DNA of 64,000 nt from an uncultured Clostridium sp. (GTDB taxonomy: Bacteria > Bacillota > Clostridia > Oscillospirales > Ruminococcaceae), in NCBI GenBank assembly GCA_902490335.1, contig CABUDL010000001.1:1-64000 (forward strand), given 5' to 3'. The notes beneath the pieces were generated by a model that was not told the DNA's origin, did not search any database, and was given only the letters and a program-made list of their open reading frames with translations. Position 1 is the stretch's first letter, and the number at the start of each line of letters is the position of its first letter. This document shows, one piece after another, positions 8,056 to 16,084 of this stretch. The position numbers and the translations under genes are program-made.

Positions 8056-9213
8056 TCAGTGGTCCAAAGATTCGTTTTCAAAGGCGTTTTCCAGCATTTC
8101 TCCTTCGGCACCGCATTCGCCTTCGTTTTCCTCTTCGGTGTCTGCTTCGTCGGGCAGCACCTTGGTTTGGCGGGCAAGGGTGTATTCCCGCTGTGCCATC
8201 TGCTCGACCGATGGATTGAAGTCGGAGAGATAGAGGTCGGGGTCGCGGCTCAGACGCTCCAGGTCGATGCGCGCAGTCAGGCAGGCATCGGAGGAAGGGT
8301 GTTCGGTCTGGCTGATGATGCCGTTGCCCAGTTTGGTGGCAGAAAACGGACCGTAGATGCCGCTGATGGCGCGGAAGGGCAGGTCCATAAAGTCGCCGGT
8401 CAGCCAGGAGGCAACCGCAAAGACCGGCTGCTCTTGGCAGCGCATGAAGGCGCAGCTCTGGAAGAAGGCACTGCTGCGGCTGGAGCAGAAGGCAGAAGGA
8501 CACAGCAGCAGCTGGGAGCCAAGCGAATGGGCAGCTCGTGCAGCTTCAAAAAGGCGCTGGTCCATGCCGGTCAAAACCGAGATGCGGCAGAGCTTGGTCT
8601 GCACCGTCTGAAGCTCCTTGCCGGGGAGGATGCCGCACAGCTTTTCCTGTGGGGAGAGGTGCAGCTTGTCCTGTTGCAGGATGATGGTGCCGTCCGGGTC
8701 AAACAGGAAGGCGCGATTGACCAAACCCTCGCGGGTGCGCACGATGGTCGTTCCGGCTAAAATGTAGACCGAAGCTTTGATGGCAAGCATCGAGAAGAAG
8801 CGGATATAGCTTTCATACAGCGGCTGTGCCAGATATTTGGTGTAGAAGGAGAGCGCCTCTTTGACCGGTTCGGTGTCGCTGTTGAGCAGGTCCTCGGAGA
8901 ACTGGTAGCACAGGTCGAACAGCGATGAGGAGCTGAGCAGCGGGAGCAGACCGATGTACTCGGGAAAGACAATCAGCTGGCTGCCGTCGGATACAGCGCG
9001 GTTGACGCTGCTCAAAACCATTTCCAGTGCATCCTTGGCAGGCAGTTCGTTGTGCAATGCCATCTGGACACAGGAAACCTTGATGTTGTTGGGACTGACA
9101 AAGTCCAGCGAACGGGACAGGCGAATGTCTGTCTGCTCGAGTATCCGGTCCAGCTTTGGGATGCTCCAGTTGGAAAGCAGCAGCTTGGAGGCAGCGACAT
9201 ATTTGAGCTTCAT
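8056..9213 (-). CDS. Carbon-nitrogen hydrolase-fold protein lacking the catalytic cysteine
   Basis: 385 aa. The nitrilase fold is visible from about residue 45: E85 in VFPEY and K183 in QQDKLHL are the expected Glu and Lys of the E-K-C triad. At the nucleophile elbow, where active members read ICYDxRFPE, this protein reads LTGMDQRLFE, so Gly216 stands where the Cys should be. The C-terminal 50 residues are acidic and low in complexity (EEENEGECGAEGEM). The start codon abuts the stop of the upstream paralogue with no gap, which suggests translational coupling. Hydrolase activity on its own is doubtful; a scaffold, regulatory or heteromeric role is inferred. Confidence 0.8.
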   Translation of the reverse strand: MKLKYVAASKLLLSNWSIPKLDRILEQTDIRLSRSLDFVSPNNIKVSCVQMALHNELPAKDALEMVLSSVNRAVSDGSQLIVFPEYIGLLPLLSSSSLFDLCYQFSEDLLNSDTEPVKEALSFYTKYLAQPLYESYIRFFSMLAIKASVYILAGTTIVRTREGLVNRAFLFDPDGTIILQQDKLHLSPQEKLCGILPGKELQTVQTKLCRISVLTGMDQRLFEAARAAHSLGSQLLLCPSAFCSSRSSAFFQSCAFMRCQEQPVFAVASWLTGDFMDLPFRAISGIYGPFSATKLGNGIISQTEHPSSDACLTARIDLERLSRDPDLYLSDFNPSVEQMAQREYTLARQTKVLPDEADTEEENEGECGAEGEMLENAFENESLDH

Positions 9214-9909
9214 CTAGCAGATGCCTCCCTTCCCGTAGATGCGCAGGTCCAGCTTTTGCGGAAGATTGCCGCCAAAGTCGCTGCGCTGTAATTTGTTCAA
9301 ATACAGCTTGGCAAACAGGTTGTGAGAGCTTGCAGGCGGGACCAGATAGCCGCTTTCGTCCTGTGTCAGGCTGCACGGCGCAGCCACCGCAGAAAAACAG
9401 TTGCAGCATCCCACCACATAGACACCGTTGGACTGCGCCGCATTCCAAATGCCGGTGGTGAGCATATGGCGGCTGAGCTGGTAGGAGTCGATGAACTGGG
9501 AAGCAATGACAATCTGTGCGCCCTTCATGCGGGCGACGCGGACCACCTGCGGGTGGTAAATATCGACATCGACGCACAAAAAGATGTTGCCGATGGGGGT
9601 GGAGATGGGTTCGATTTTATGATACTGCTCCAGCTCCGCCTGGTTGTACAGGTTGCGGTGGGTCGCTCCCTGAATGCCTAAAATCTCACCCTTTGGAGAG
9701 AACAGGCAGAGATAGAGGATGTTATCGACAACAAAGCGGCTGGGAACCAGGTAGACCTTGTTTTGTGCAGCATATTTTCGGCAGGCGTTCAGATAATCGG
9801 GTGTATCCCATTCGGGAATATACGATTTCACATCGGAAAAAATCACCAGGTCGGTGAGCTGCCGGACTTTTCCGAAGGGGGGAATGATGCTGATGACGGC
9901 ACGAGCCAC
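9214..9909 (-). CDS. Divergent carbon-nitrogen hydrolase-like protein retaining the Cys
   Basis: 231 aa from a GTG start at 9909 behind AGAGGTG; a longer frame to 9966 has no better ribosome-binding site. The fold resembles nitrilases: GNIFLCVDVDIYHPQ matches the Cys elbow with a 2-residue insertion and Cys112 in place, and ARMKGAQIVIASQ follows. The expected Glu position reads FSD (Asp26) and the Lys position reads ATHRNLY (His84/Arg85), so the triad is incomplete. Each of the two neighbouring paralogues keeps what the other lacks. Promoter at 9976-10004. Confidence 0.75.
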   Translation of the reverse strand: MARAVISIIPPFGKVRQLTDLVIFSDVKSYIPEWDTPDYLNACRKYAAQNKVYLVPSRFVVDNILYLCLFSPKGEILGIQGATHRNLYNQAELEQYHKIEPISTPIGNIFLCVDVDIYHPQVVRVARMKGAQIVIASQFIDSYQLSRHMLTTGIWNAAQSNGVYVVGCCNCFSAVAAPCSLTQDESGYLVPPASSHNLFAKLYLNKLQRSDFGGNLPQKLDLRIYGKGGIC

Positions 9910-9975
9910 AGATATCACCTCTTTGATTTTGATGGTTCTGTAAAAGACAAGCATAAAAAGAAACACTTTGGTTCT

Positions 9976-10004
9976 ATTATACTATTCAATAGGAAGTAAG
10001 ACAA
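9976..10004 (-). promoter_or_regulatory. Promoter of the nitrilase-like/GDPD operon
   Basis: On the minus strand TTGTCT, a 17-bp spacer and TATAAT. The remaining 240 bp up to tadA show no gene. Confidence 0.75.
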
Positions 10005-10243
10005 GGCAATCGGGCAAGGTTCTTCAAAATACAAAGAAGACCCCGAACAAAGAAGAGAATCCTGCGGCAGAAGAAGGAGGCTGATTTTCAACCAACCGGG
10101 TGTGGAAATAGTTTAAAAATAATTACCAATCGTAAAAATTGAGTAAAATATCATAGTTTAAACAGTTTCAACGAAGTTTTCAACAGATACTTATTGTGGA
10201 TTTTTGTTAAATAGAGGGGAAAGCGCACAAAAAGGAGTGTTTC

Positions 10244-10711
10244 CTAGCGCAGTCCGGCAAAAAATCCGCTGAGCAGTTGGGAACATTCCTCCTCCAGTAC
10301 GCCGGAACGAACGATAGGAGTATGATTAAACGGCATGACGAACAGGTCGGCTACCGAGCCGCAGCAGCCGGCTTTTTCATCCTTAGCGCCGTATACCACC
10401 CGGTCCAGACGCGCGTTGATGATGGCGCCGCTGCACATCGGACAAGGCTCCAGCGTGACATACAGCTCACACCCGCTCAGCCGCCAGCTGCCCAGCTTTT
10501 GGCAGGCTTGCCGGATGCACAGCACCTCGGCGTGCCCTAGGGCATCCTGGTCCAGTTCCCGGCGGTTATGGGCGCGCGCAATGATTTCGTTTTGGTAGAC
10601 AATCACTGCACCCACCGGAATTTCGTGCAGCTCGGCAGCCTTGCGCGCCTCTTCGAGTGCAAACTGCATCCAGTGGCAATCTCGTTGCAGATAAGCAGGA
10701 ATCTCCTTCAT
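10244..10711 (-). CDS. tadA: tRNA-specific adenosine-34 deaminase TadA
   Basis: Converts A34 to inosine in the tRNA-Arg(ACG) anticodon. The 155-aa protein carries the cytidine/deoxycytidylate deaminase zinc site: H60-A-E62 (proton shuttle Glu) and P-C90-P-M-C93. The start at 10711 (second ATG of ATGATG) has GAGGTGA at 7-bp spacing. An upstream in-frame extension to 10762 overlaps the terminator of the preceding gene and is not favoured. Confidence 0.95.
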   Translation of the reverse strand: MKEIPAYLQRDCHWMQFALEEARKAAELHEIPVGAVIVYQNEIIARAHNRRELDQDALGHAEVLCIRQACQKLGSWRLSGCELYVTLEPCPMCSGAIINARLDRVVYGAKDEKAGCCGSVADLFVMPFNHTPIVRSGVLEEECSQLLSGFFAGLR

Positions 10712-10729
10712 CATTTCACCTCGACAGAT

Positions 10730-10760
10730 AAAAGCAGAAGGAGCAGGACACTCCTTCTGC
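10730..10760 (-). terminator. Terminator between CPBP protease gene and tadA
   Basis: GCAGAAGGAG/CTCCTTCTGC 10-bp stem followed on the minus strand by TTTTATC. Confidence 0.75.
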
Positions 10761-10772
10761 ATACGATTTCGT

Positions 10773-11828
10773 TTATAGCATATTTTGTAAAATCAGCAGG
10801 ACCAGCAGGGTCAGCGCAATCACCATCGTCACCGCAGAAAAGGTGACCCGATATTTGATTCGTTCGGTGGAAAGGGTGGTGGAGCGGATGAACATGAACA
10901 GATTGGGATATGCCCGCACCAGCACCAGCATCGCGGTGATGCCTGCAATCAGGTAGAAGGCAAGGATGGTCAGCCATGCCAGCGTCTGATACGGCTCTGG
11001 GAGGGTTTGGAGCAGCAGGTCTGCCGACAGATTGAGCAGATTGTTGACCGCATGGATGATGATTCCTACCCACAGTGAGCCGGAGTAGAGGACCAGGTAC
11101 CCGATGACCAGTCCCATCAGGAAGGCGTTGGGAGCCTGCGAAAGGTTGCCGTGGAACAGTGCAAAGAGGATTGCCGAGAGCACCAGTGCAAAGCTGTCGC
11201 CAAAGCGGCGCATCGACTGAAAGATGATGCCCCGAAAGACGACTTCTTCCACCAGCGGCGTGAGGACGCACAGCTGGACTGCGAACAACAGCAGCGCAAG
11301 CGGATTTTGCGGAATGGAGATGGCAACGTGCGGCTGTAGTCCGAACAGCTCCAGAAAGCGACCCAGAAGGCTGGAGGAGGCAAGCCCGATGACACTGACG
11401 CCCATTGCCACAAAGATACAGGGAACGCACAGGGAAAGGGAGAAGCGCTTCATGGGGAAGGCGACCCTTGCCGGCACACGGCACAGCAGCATAAACAACA
11501 GAAAGGGGACCAGCATACAGATGGTGGAAGAAAAGATGTTGACCAGCTGGATGATGCTGGAAGAGGCAATCACCTGATTCCCATAGACACGGATGACCGG
11601 CCAAATCAGGGAGAACAGGCGGAGCACACCGAATGGGACGCTGGCAGCCATCAAAAAATAAAGCAGGATTGCAAAGCCCAGTCCGTTGGAATAAAACTGG
11701 AGCATACGCCGTTCGGTGATGACCGGAGGCGGAGGAGCAAAACCGTAGCCGTCCACATAGGTGTAGCAGTTGGGGTCCTCCGGCCGATAGCGGACAGGGT
11801 CTGACGGCTTTTTATTGTAATGAGTCAT
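10773..11828 (-). CDS. CPBP family intramembrane metalloprotease
   Basis: 351-aa polytopic membrane protein with about eight hydrophobic segments. The CPBP (Abi) motifs are present in order: EEVVFRG, FALFHGN and HAVNN, which supply the Glu and His zinc ligands. The N-terminal 45 residues are polar and proline-rich (FAPPPPV). The start at 11828 follows GGAGG; the longer frame to 12005 is not supported. Family members act in prenylated-protein processing, bacteriocin self-immunity or anti-sigma-factor cleavage; the substrate here cannot be told. Confidence 0.88.
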   Translation of the reverse strand: MTHYNKKPSDPVRYRPEDPNCYTYVDGYGFAPPPPVITERRMLQFYSNGLGFAILLYFLMAASVPFGVLRLFSLIWPVIRVYGNQVIASSSIIQLVNIFSSTICMLVPFLLFMLLCRVPARVAFPMKRFSLSLCVPCIFVAMGVSVIGLASSSLLGRFLELFGLQPHVAISIPQNPLALLLFAVQLCVLTPLVEEVVFRGIIFQSMRRFGDSFALVLSAILFALFHGNLSQAPNAFLMGLVIGYLVLYSGSLWVGIIIHAVNNLLNLSADLLLQTLPEPYQTLAWLTILAFYLIAGITAMLVLVRAYPNLFMFIRSTTLSTERIKYRVTFSAVTMVIALTLLVLLILQNML

Positions 11829-12003
11829 AGACAGAGCCTCCATGGGGAGAAAGTTTAAGTGATGGGATATAAGAAAAGGGCAAACCCTTTCGACATTTTT
11901 TCTGTTTTTCAGTATAGCACAGATTTTTAGCGGAAATGTTAAGACAAAACTAATTCTTTCTTTGCTGCTGCAAACTCCCTTTGGAAAGATAGGGGAAAAG
12001 AGC

Positions 12004-12038
12004 AAAAAAAGAGCGCCGGAATTTTTTTCCGACGCTCA
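12004..12038 (-). terminator. Terminator after proS
   Basis: Minus strand GAGCGTCGGAA / TTCCGGCGCTC stem followed by T7. Confidence 0.9.
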
Positions 12039-12047
12039 AAAGGCGGT

Positions 12048-13484
12048 TTAATATGCTTTGCCCCAGATGACCATGGTCTTGGCAGGTTTGCCGCAGCAGA
12101 CACAGGTATCGGACAGATGCTCCTGTTCAAACGGCATACAGCGGGAGGAAACACCGGCAACCTCCTTGAGTTTTGCCTCGCACTCGGCATCTCCGCACCA
12201 CATAGCTTTGATGAAGCCGGACTGTTCGTTGGCAGTCTGGATCATCTCCTCGAGATTCAAAGCGGTGAAGGTGCGGTTCTGGCGGTTCTGGAGCGCTCTT
12301 TCGTACATTCCGTCATGGACTGCCTGCAGCAGCTCGGTCACCTTGCTTTCCAGCTCATCCAGCGAAACAAAGGTCTTTTCGCGGTTGTCGCGGCGAACGA
12401 TGACACACTGGTTCTGTTCGATGTCCTTTGGACCGATTTCCAGACGCAGCGGTACGCCCTTCATCTCGTACTGAGCAAACTTCCAACCCGGAGAGTTATC
12501 AGAGATGTCGATGTCGGTGCGGAACTGTTTTGCAAGACGTTCTTTGACCTCCTGTGCCTTTTCGATGACCCCTTCCTTGTGCTGAGCGACCGGAATCACA
12601 ACAATCTGAGTCGGAGCGATAGCCGGTGGAAGAACCAGACCATTGTCGTCGCCGTGGGTCATGATGATAGCGCCGATCAGGCGGGTGGTAACACCCCACG
12701 AAGTCTGGTGTGGGGTCTGCGGTTTATTTTCACGGTTCTGGAATTCAATCTCAAAAGCCTTGGCAAAGTTGTCGCCAAAGTAGTGGGAGGTGCCTGCCTG
12801 CAGGCTTTTGCCGTCGTGCATCATTGCTTCGATGGTGTAGGTAGCTTCTGCACCGGAGAATTTTTCCGAGTCGGTCTTTTTGCCGCGGACGACCGGCATT
12901 GCCAGCTTCTGCTCGCAGAAATCGGCGTACAGGTTCAGAATCATCTCGGTCTCTGCGATGGCTTCCTGTGCGGTTTCGTGCATGGTGTGACCTTCCTGCC
13001 ACAGGAATTCACGGGTGCGCAGGAACGGACGGGTGGTTTTTTCCCAACGGACAACGTTGCACCACTGGTTGTACAGCTTTGGCAGGTCGCGATAGGATTT
13101 GATGATATTTTTGTAGTGGTCGCAGAACAGGGTTTCGGAGGTAGGACGGACGCACAGGCGTTCCTCCAGCTCCTCGGAGCCGCCGTAGGTGACCCATGCT
13201 ACTTCGGGAGCAAAACCTTCTACATGGTCCTTTTCCTTCTGGAGCAGGCTTTCCGGGATGAACAGAGGCATTGCCACGTTCTGGTGACCGGTCTTTTTAA
13301 ATTCCGCATCCAGGATGCTCTGGATGTTTTCCCAGATTGCATAGCCGTACGGACGGATGATCATACAGCCTTTGACAGAGGAGTAGTCGCACAACTCTGC
13401 TTTTTTGACGATGTCGGTATACCATTTTGCAAAGTCGACGTCCATCGAGGTGATGTCATCGACCATCTTTTTATTGTTTGCCAT
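12048..13484 (-). CDS. proS: Prolyl-tRNA synthetase, short (type 3) form
   Basis: 478-aa class II synthetase that charges tRNA-Pro. The length, absence of the bacterial editing insertion and the C-terminal Cys-containing domain (WCGDAECEAKLKEV ... CVCCGKPA) identify the archaeal/eukaryotic-like ProS found in many clostridia. Motif 2 region is RWEKTTRPFLRTREFLWQEGH. Start at 13484 behind AGGAGG. It lies downstream of acpP but is separated from it by a terminator. Confidence 0.96.
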   Translation of the reverse strand: MANNKKMVDDITSMDVDFAKWYTDIVKKAELCDYSSVKGCMIIRPYGYAIWENIQSILDAEFKKTGHQNVAMPLFIPESLLQKEKDHVEGFAPEVAWVTYGGSEELEERLCVRPTSETLFCDHYKNIIKSYRDLPKLYNQWCNVVRWEKTTRPFLRTREFLWQEGHTMHETAQEAIAETEMILNLYADFCEQKLAMPVVRGKKTDSEKFSGAEATYTIEAMMHDGKSLQAGTSHYFGDNFAKAFEIEFQNRENKPQTPHQTSWGVTTRLIGAIIMTHGDDNGLVLPPAIAPTQIVVIPVAQHKEGVIEKAQEVKERLAKQFRTDIDISDNSPGWKFAQYEMKGVPLRLEIGPKDIEQNQCVIVRRDNREKTFVSLDELESKVTELLQAVHDGMYERALQNRQNRTFTALNLEEMIQTANEQSGFIKAMWCGDAECEAKLKEVAGVSSRCMPFEQEHLSDTCVCCGKPAKTMVIWGKAY

Positions 13485-13610
13485 TGTAGATGTCCTCCTT
13501 TAGTTTACACACATGGGCGGCATGCGGCACTGATACCTTTTATTATATTACCTTCCCGTAATAAATTCAATAGAAAAGCCCGAGGCTGTGCGCTTTTTGC
13601 TCGAATCCAC

Positions 13611-13658
13611 AAAAAAAAGACCGCTTTGTGCCAAAGGTTTTGACACAAAACGGTCTTT
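13611..13658 (-). terminator. Terminator after acpP
   Basis: Minus strand AAGACCGTTTTGTG / CACAAAGCGGTCTT stem (one G-U) followed by T8. Confidence 0.9.
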
Positions 13659-13693
13659 GTCGGAACAAAGATTGGGGAAAGTGCTGAAGAATC

Positions 13694-13930
13694 TTATTCA
13701 GCAACGCGGTCCTCGATATATTTGACAATGTCGCCGACGGTCTTGAGGTTTTCGATGTCCTCATCCGGGATCTCGGTATCGAATTCTTCCTCCAGGGTCA
13801 TCACCAGGTCAACAATATCAAGGGAGTCAGCACCCAGATCGTCGATCACTTCGGAATCCTCGTTCACCTGCTCTTCCTCAAGGTCCAGCTGGTCACAGAG
13901 AATCTTTTTAACCTGTTCAAAAATGTCCAT
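13694..13930 (-). CDS. acpP: Acyl carrier protein
   Basis: 78-aa acidic protein with the phosphopantetheine attachment motif GADSLDIVDLVM; Ser36 is the modified residue. It shuttles acyl chains in fatty-acid synthesis. Start at 13930 behind GGAGGGAG. It stands alone, not next to fab genes. Given the length and acidity, this is probably the primary ACP. Confidence 0.97.
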   Translation of the reverse strand: MDIFEQVKKILCDQLDLEEEQVNEDSEVIDDLGADSLDIVDLVMTLEEEFDTEIPDEDIENLKTVGDIVKYIEDRVAE

Positions 13931-14061
13931 TTCTTCTCCCTCCTTTCCAAATGTACAATCAAAATCCGCCGCATATCAGATGCAAAAAACGGATGCAGCA
14001 GGTAACAGAAACGCACCTTTTGACAAACACGCAAAAAGGGCGTACAAGGTATTGCTTATTT

Positions 14062-14091
14062 TTTATAGCATATTCCTTCTGGGAATGTCAA
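14062..14091 (-). promoter_or_regulatory. acpP promoter
   Basis: Minus strand TTGACA, 18-bp spacer, TATAAA; it leaves a leader of about 130 nt in front of acpP. Confidence 0.65.
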
Positions 14092-14171
14092 TATCTAAAA
14101 GCAGATAAAGGCAGAGAATTTTGCTTCTGCCACCGGAAAAGGAGCAGTTTTGGCAGTTTCGCTCAAAAATC

Positions 14172-14200
14172 TTGTCACCATTGCGTTAATGTGGTAAACT
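14172..14200 (+). promoter_or_regulatory. aroE promoter
   Basis: TTGTCA, 17-bp spacer, TAAACT, upstream of aroE and divergent from the acpP promoter. Confidence 0.6.
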
Positions 14201-14257
14201 AAAAACCAGATATTTTCTGTGCCAACGGCACAGGTTCCTGGTGAGGAGGAGTTTGTG

Positions 14258-15079
14258 ATGAAACGTTTTGCCATTCTGGGGTACCCGCTGGGTCACACCC
14301 TTTCGCCGAAGCTGCACCGGCTGTTGGCAGAGCAGCTGGGGGAGCAGATCGAATACAGCATCTGTGCCATCCCGCCGGAAGAGCTGGAGGAACACTTTGA
14401 GGAACTGTTTTGCTTGGATGGGTTCAACATCACCATCCCCTACAAGGTACGCCTGATGGAGCAGCTGGACCGGCTGGACACCAGCGCGCGCAACCACGGC
14501 GCGGTGAATGTGGTGTCGATTGCAGCAGACGGCAGACGGTGCGGCTACAACACCGACTGCATCGGCTTTGTGCGCACCATGCAGTCACATGGGGTGTCGA
14601 TTGCCGGTAGGGTGTGCATTTTGGGAGCCGGCGGCGTGGGCAGAATGTTTGCCACCGAGTGTGCTCTGCGCGGCTGTGCAGTGACCTTAGCAGTCCGGGC
14701 AGCCTCCGTGGAAGCAGCAGAGCAGGTGGCAGCGCACATCCGTTCGTTGGATGCACAGGCGCAGGTAGAGGTCATGGACATCGAGCAGCTCGACGGCAGT
14801 CAGGCGTATGAGCTGATGATCAATGCAACGCCGGTCGGGATGTATCCCAATGTGCAGCACAGTCCGGTCGAGGAGCAGGCGCTGCGCTCGGTGAAGACTC
14901 TGTTTGACTGTATCTATAATCCGGGCACCACCCTGCTGATGCAGCAGGCACAGCAGGCGGGCTGTCAGACCATCGGCGGCATGGAGATGCTGGTCTGGCA
15001 GGCAGCGGCAGCGCAGGAAATCTGGTTTGGACGCTCCTTCACCGACCAGCAGGTGGCGCAGGTAGCGGCAAAAATGTAA
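14258..15079 (+). CDS. aroE: Shikimate dehydrogenase
   Basis: Reduces 3-dehydroshikimate to shikimate with NADPH. The 273-aa protein shows the substrate-binding segment GYPLGHTLSP (a Thr in place of the first Ser of the usual HSxSP), the catalytic Lys63 in NITIPYKVRLM, Asp100 in GYNTDC and the nucleotide-binding loop GAGGVGRM. The start follows GAGGAGG; the frame to 14219 is an artefact. The next gene, 35 bp on, is aroK, so consecutive shikimate pathway steps are co-transcribed. Confidence 0.95.
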   Translation: MKRFAILGYPLGHTLSPKLHRLLAEQLGEQIEYSICAIPPEELEEHFEELFCLDGFNITIPYKVRLMEQLDRLDTSARNHGAVNVVSIAADGRRCGYNTDCIGFVRTMQSHGVSIAGRVCILGAGGVGRMFATECALRGCAVTLAVRAASVEAAEQVAAHIRSLDAQAQVEVMDIEQLDGSQAYELMINATPVGMYPNVQHSPVEEQALRSVKTLFDCIYNPGTTLLMQQAQQAGCQTIGGMEMLVWQAAAAQEIWFGRSFTDQQVAQVAAKM

Positions 15080-15114
15080 AGGGATGCAGATAAGAGGACA
15101 GGAGGGAAGACAGG

Positions 15115-15633
15115 ATGAAAGGCGTCCATCAGATTTTACTGTGCGGCTTCATGGGATGCGGCAAAACCAGCGTCGGACAGGCGCTTTCCTTTCGACTGCG
15201 GTGGGAATTTCTGGACACCGATGCGATGATTGAAAAGCGGGAAGGGAAAAGCATCCCGCAGATTTTTTCGCAGCAGGGGGAGCAGGCTTTTCGGCAGATG
15301 GAACAGCAGGTAGCGCAAGGACTGGGCAGAAGAAAAAATGCAGTGATTTCCACCGGCGGCGGATTTTTGATGCGGGAGGAAACGGTGCGCGCCCTTCGGG
15401 AAAACGCGGACGGGTCAGCGGTGGTATTTTTGGACTGCTCGTTTGACACCTGCTATGAGCGCATCCGTTCCAGCGACCGTCCGCTGGTGCGCGCCAACAC
15501 CCGGGAGCAGCTGTATGAAATCTTTCTCAATCGGCAGCAGCGCTACCGGGAGGTGGCAGACCTGGTTATTCGGAATGAACAGCTGGTCAGCCGGACGGTA
15601 GAGGAAATTCTCAGCAACTTGGCAATCGGTTAG
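15115..15633 (+). CDS. aroK: Shikimate kinase
   Basis: Phosphorylates shikimate with ATP. 172 aa; P-loop GFMGCGKT (residues 11-18), shikimate-binding DTDAMIEKREGKSI, and the GGG motif in STGGGFLM. The lid Arg lies in SSDRPLVR. Start behind GACAGGAGGGAAG. It ends at a strong terminator. Confidence 0.95.
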   Translation: MKGVHQILLCGFMGCGKTSVGQALSFRLRWEFLDTDAMIEKREGKSIPQIFSQQGEQAFRQMEQQVAQGLGRRKNAVISTGGGFLMREETVRALRENADGSAVVFLDCSFDTCYERIRSSDRPLVRANTREQLYEIFLNRQQRYREVADLVIRNEQLVSRTVEEILSNLAIG

Positions 15634-15660
15634 CAGTATCGTTTGCCCTTTCGGTTATCG

Positions 15661-15704
15661 TATAAGACAAAAGACCCGACTTTCCGTCGGGCCTTTTGTC
15701 TTAT
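15661..15704 (+). terminator. Bidirectional terminator after aroK
   Basis: TATAAGACAAAAGACCCGAC pairs with its complement across a TTTCC loop. The remainder up to 15960 is AT-rich with no convincing gene. Confidence 0.85.
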
Positions 15705-15963
15705 ACGACTTTTAAAAGCAAGCAATCAACGCGCAAAAGAAAATACGCTTTTGAAAGCGGATGGATTTGTGCGAAAACCCCTTGTACAATATAACTAAAT
15801 AAAACCCGATGAAATTGGGGATAAAATAAGACGATTTATACAGAATGCCAAAGATGTTTTGAGAAAGCCGGCAGAAAAAAGGAGAAAATTTTCTGTTTAT
15901 GACATTAGTCCGCCGAAAAGAAAGAGGAAATCAAACAAAATAGATAAAAATTATTTAATATCA

Positions 15964-15992
15964 TTGAAATTTATAGATATTATTGCTATAAT
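15964..15992 (+). promoter_or_regulatory. Promoter of the solute-binding protein gene
   Basis: TTGAAA, 17-bp spacer, TATAAT, 92 bp before the start codon. Confidence 0.75.
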
Positions 15993-16084
15993 ACAGTTAA
16001 GCTATTTATCTCAGATAAATAATTTGTTTCCAAACAGCGTTGCGAAGGCGCTGTTCAAAAGCCGATTTTAAGGAGGAATATCGT

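Noticed and set aside
15859..16071. 70-aa plus-strand ORF
   Set aside because: AT-rich Lys/Ile/Asn-rich translation that crosses the promoter of the solute-binding protein gene and has no ribosome-binding site.
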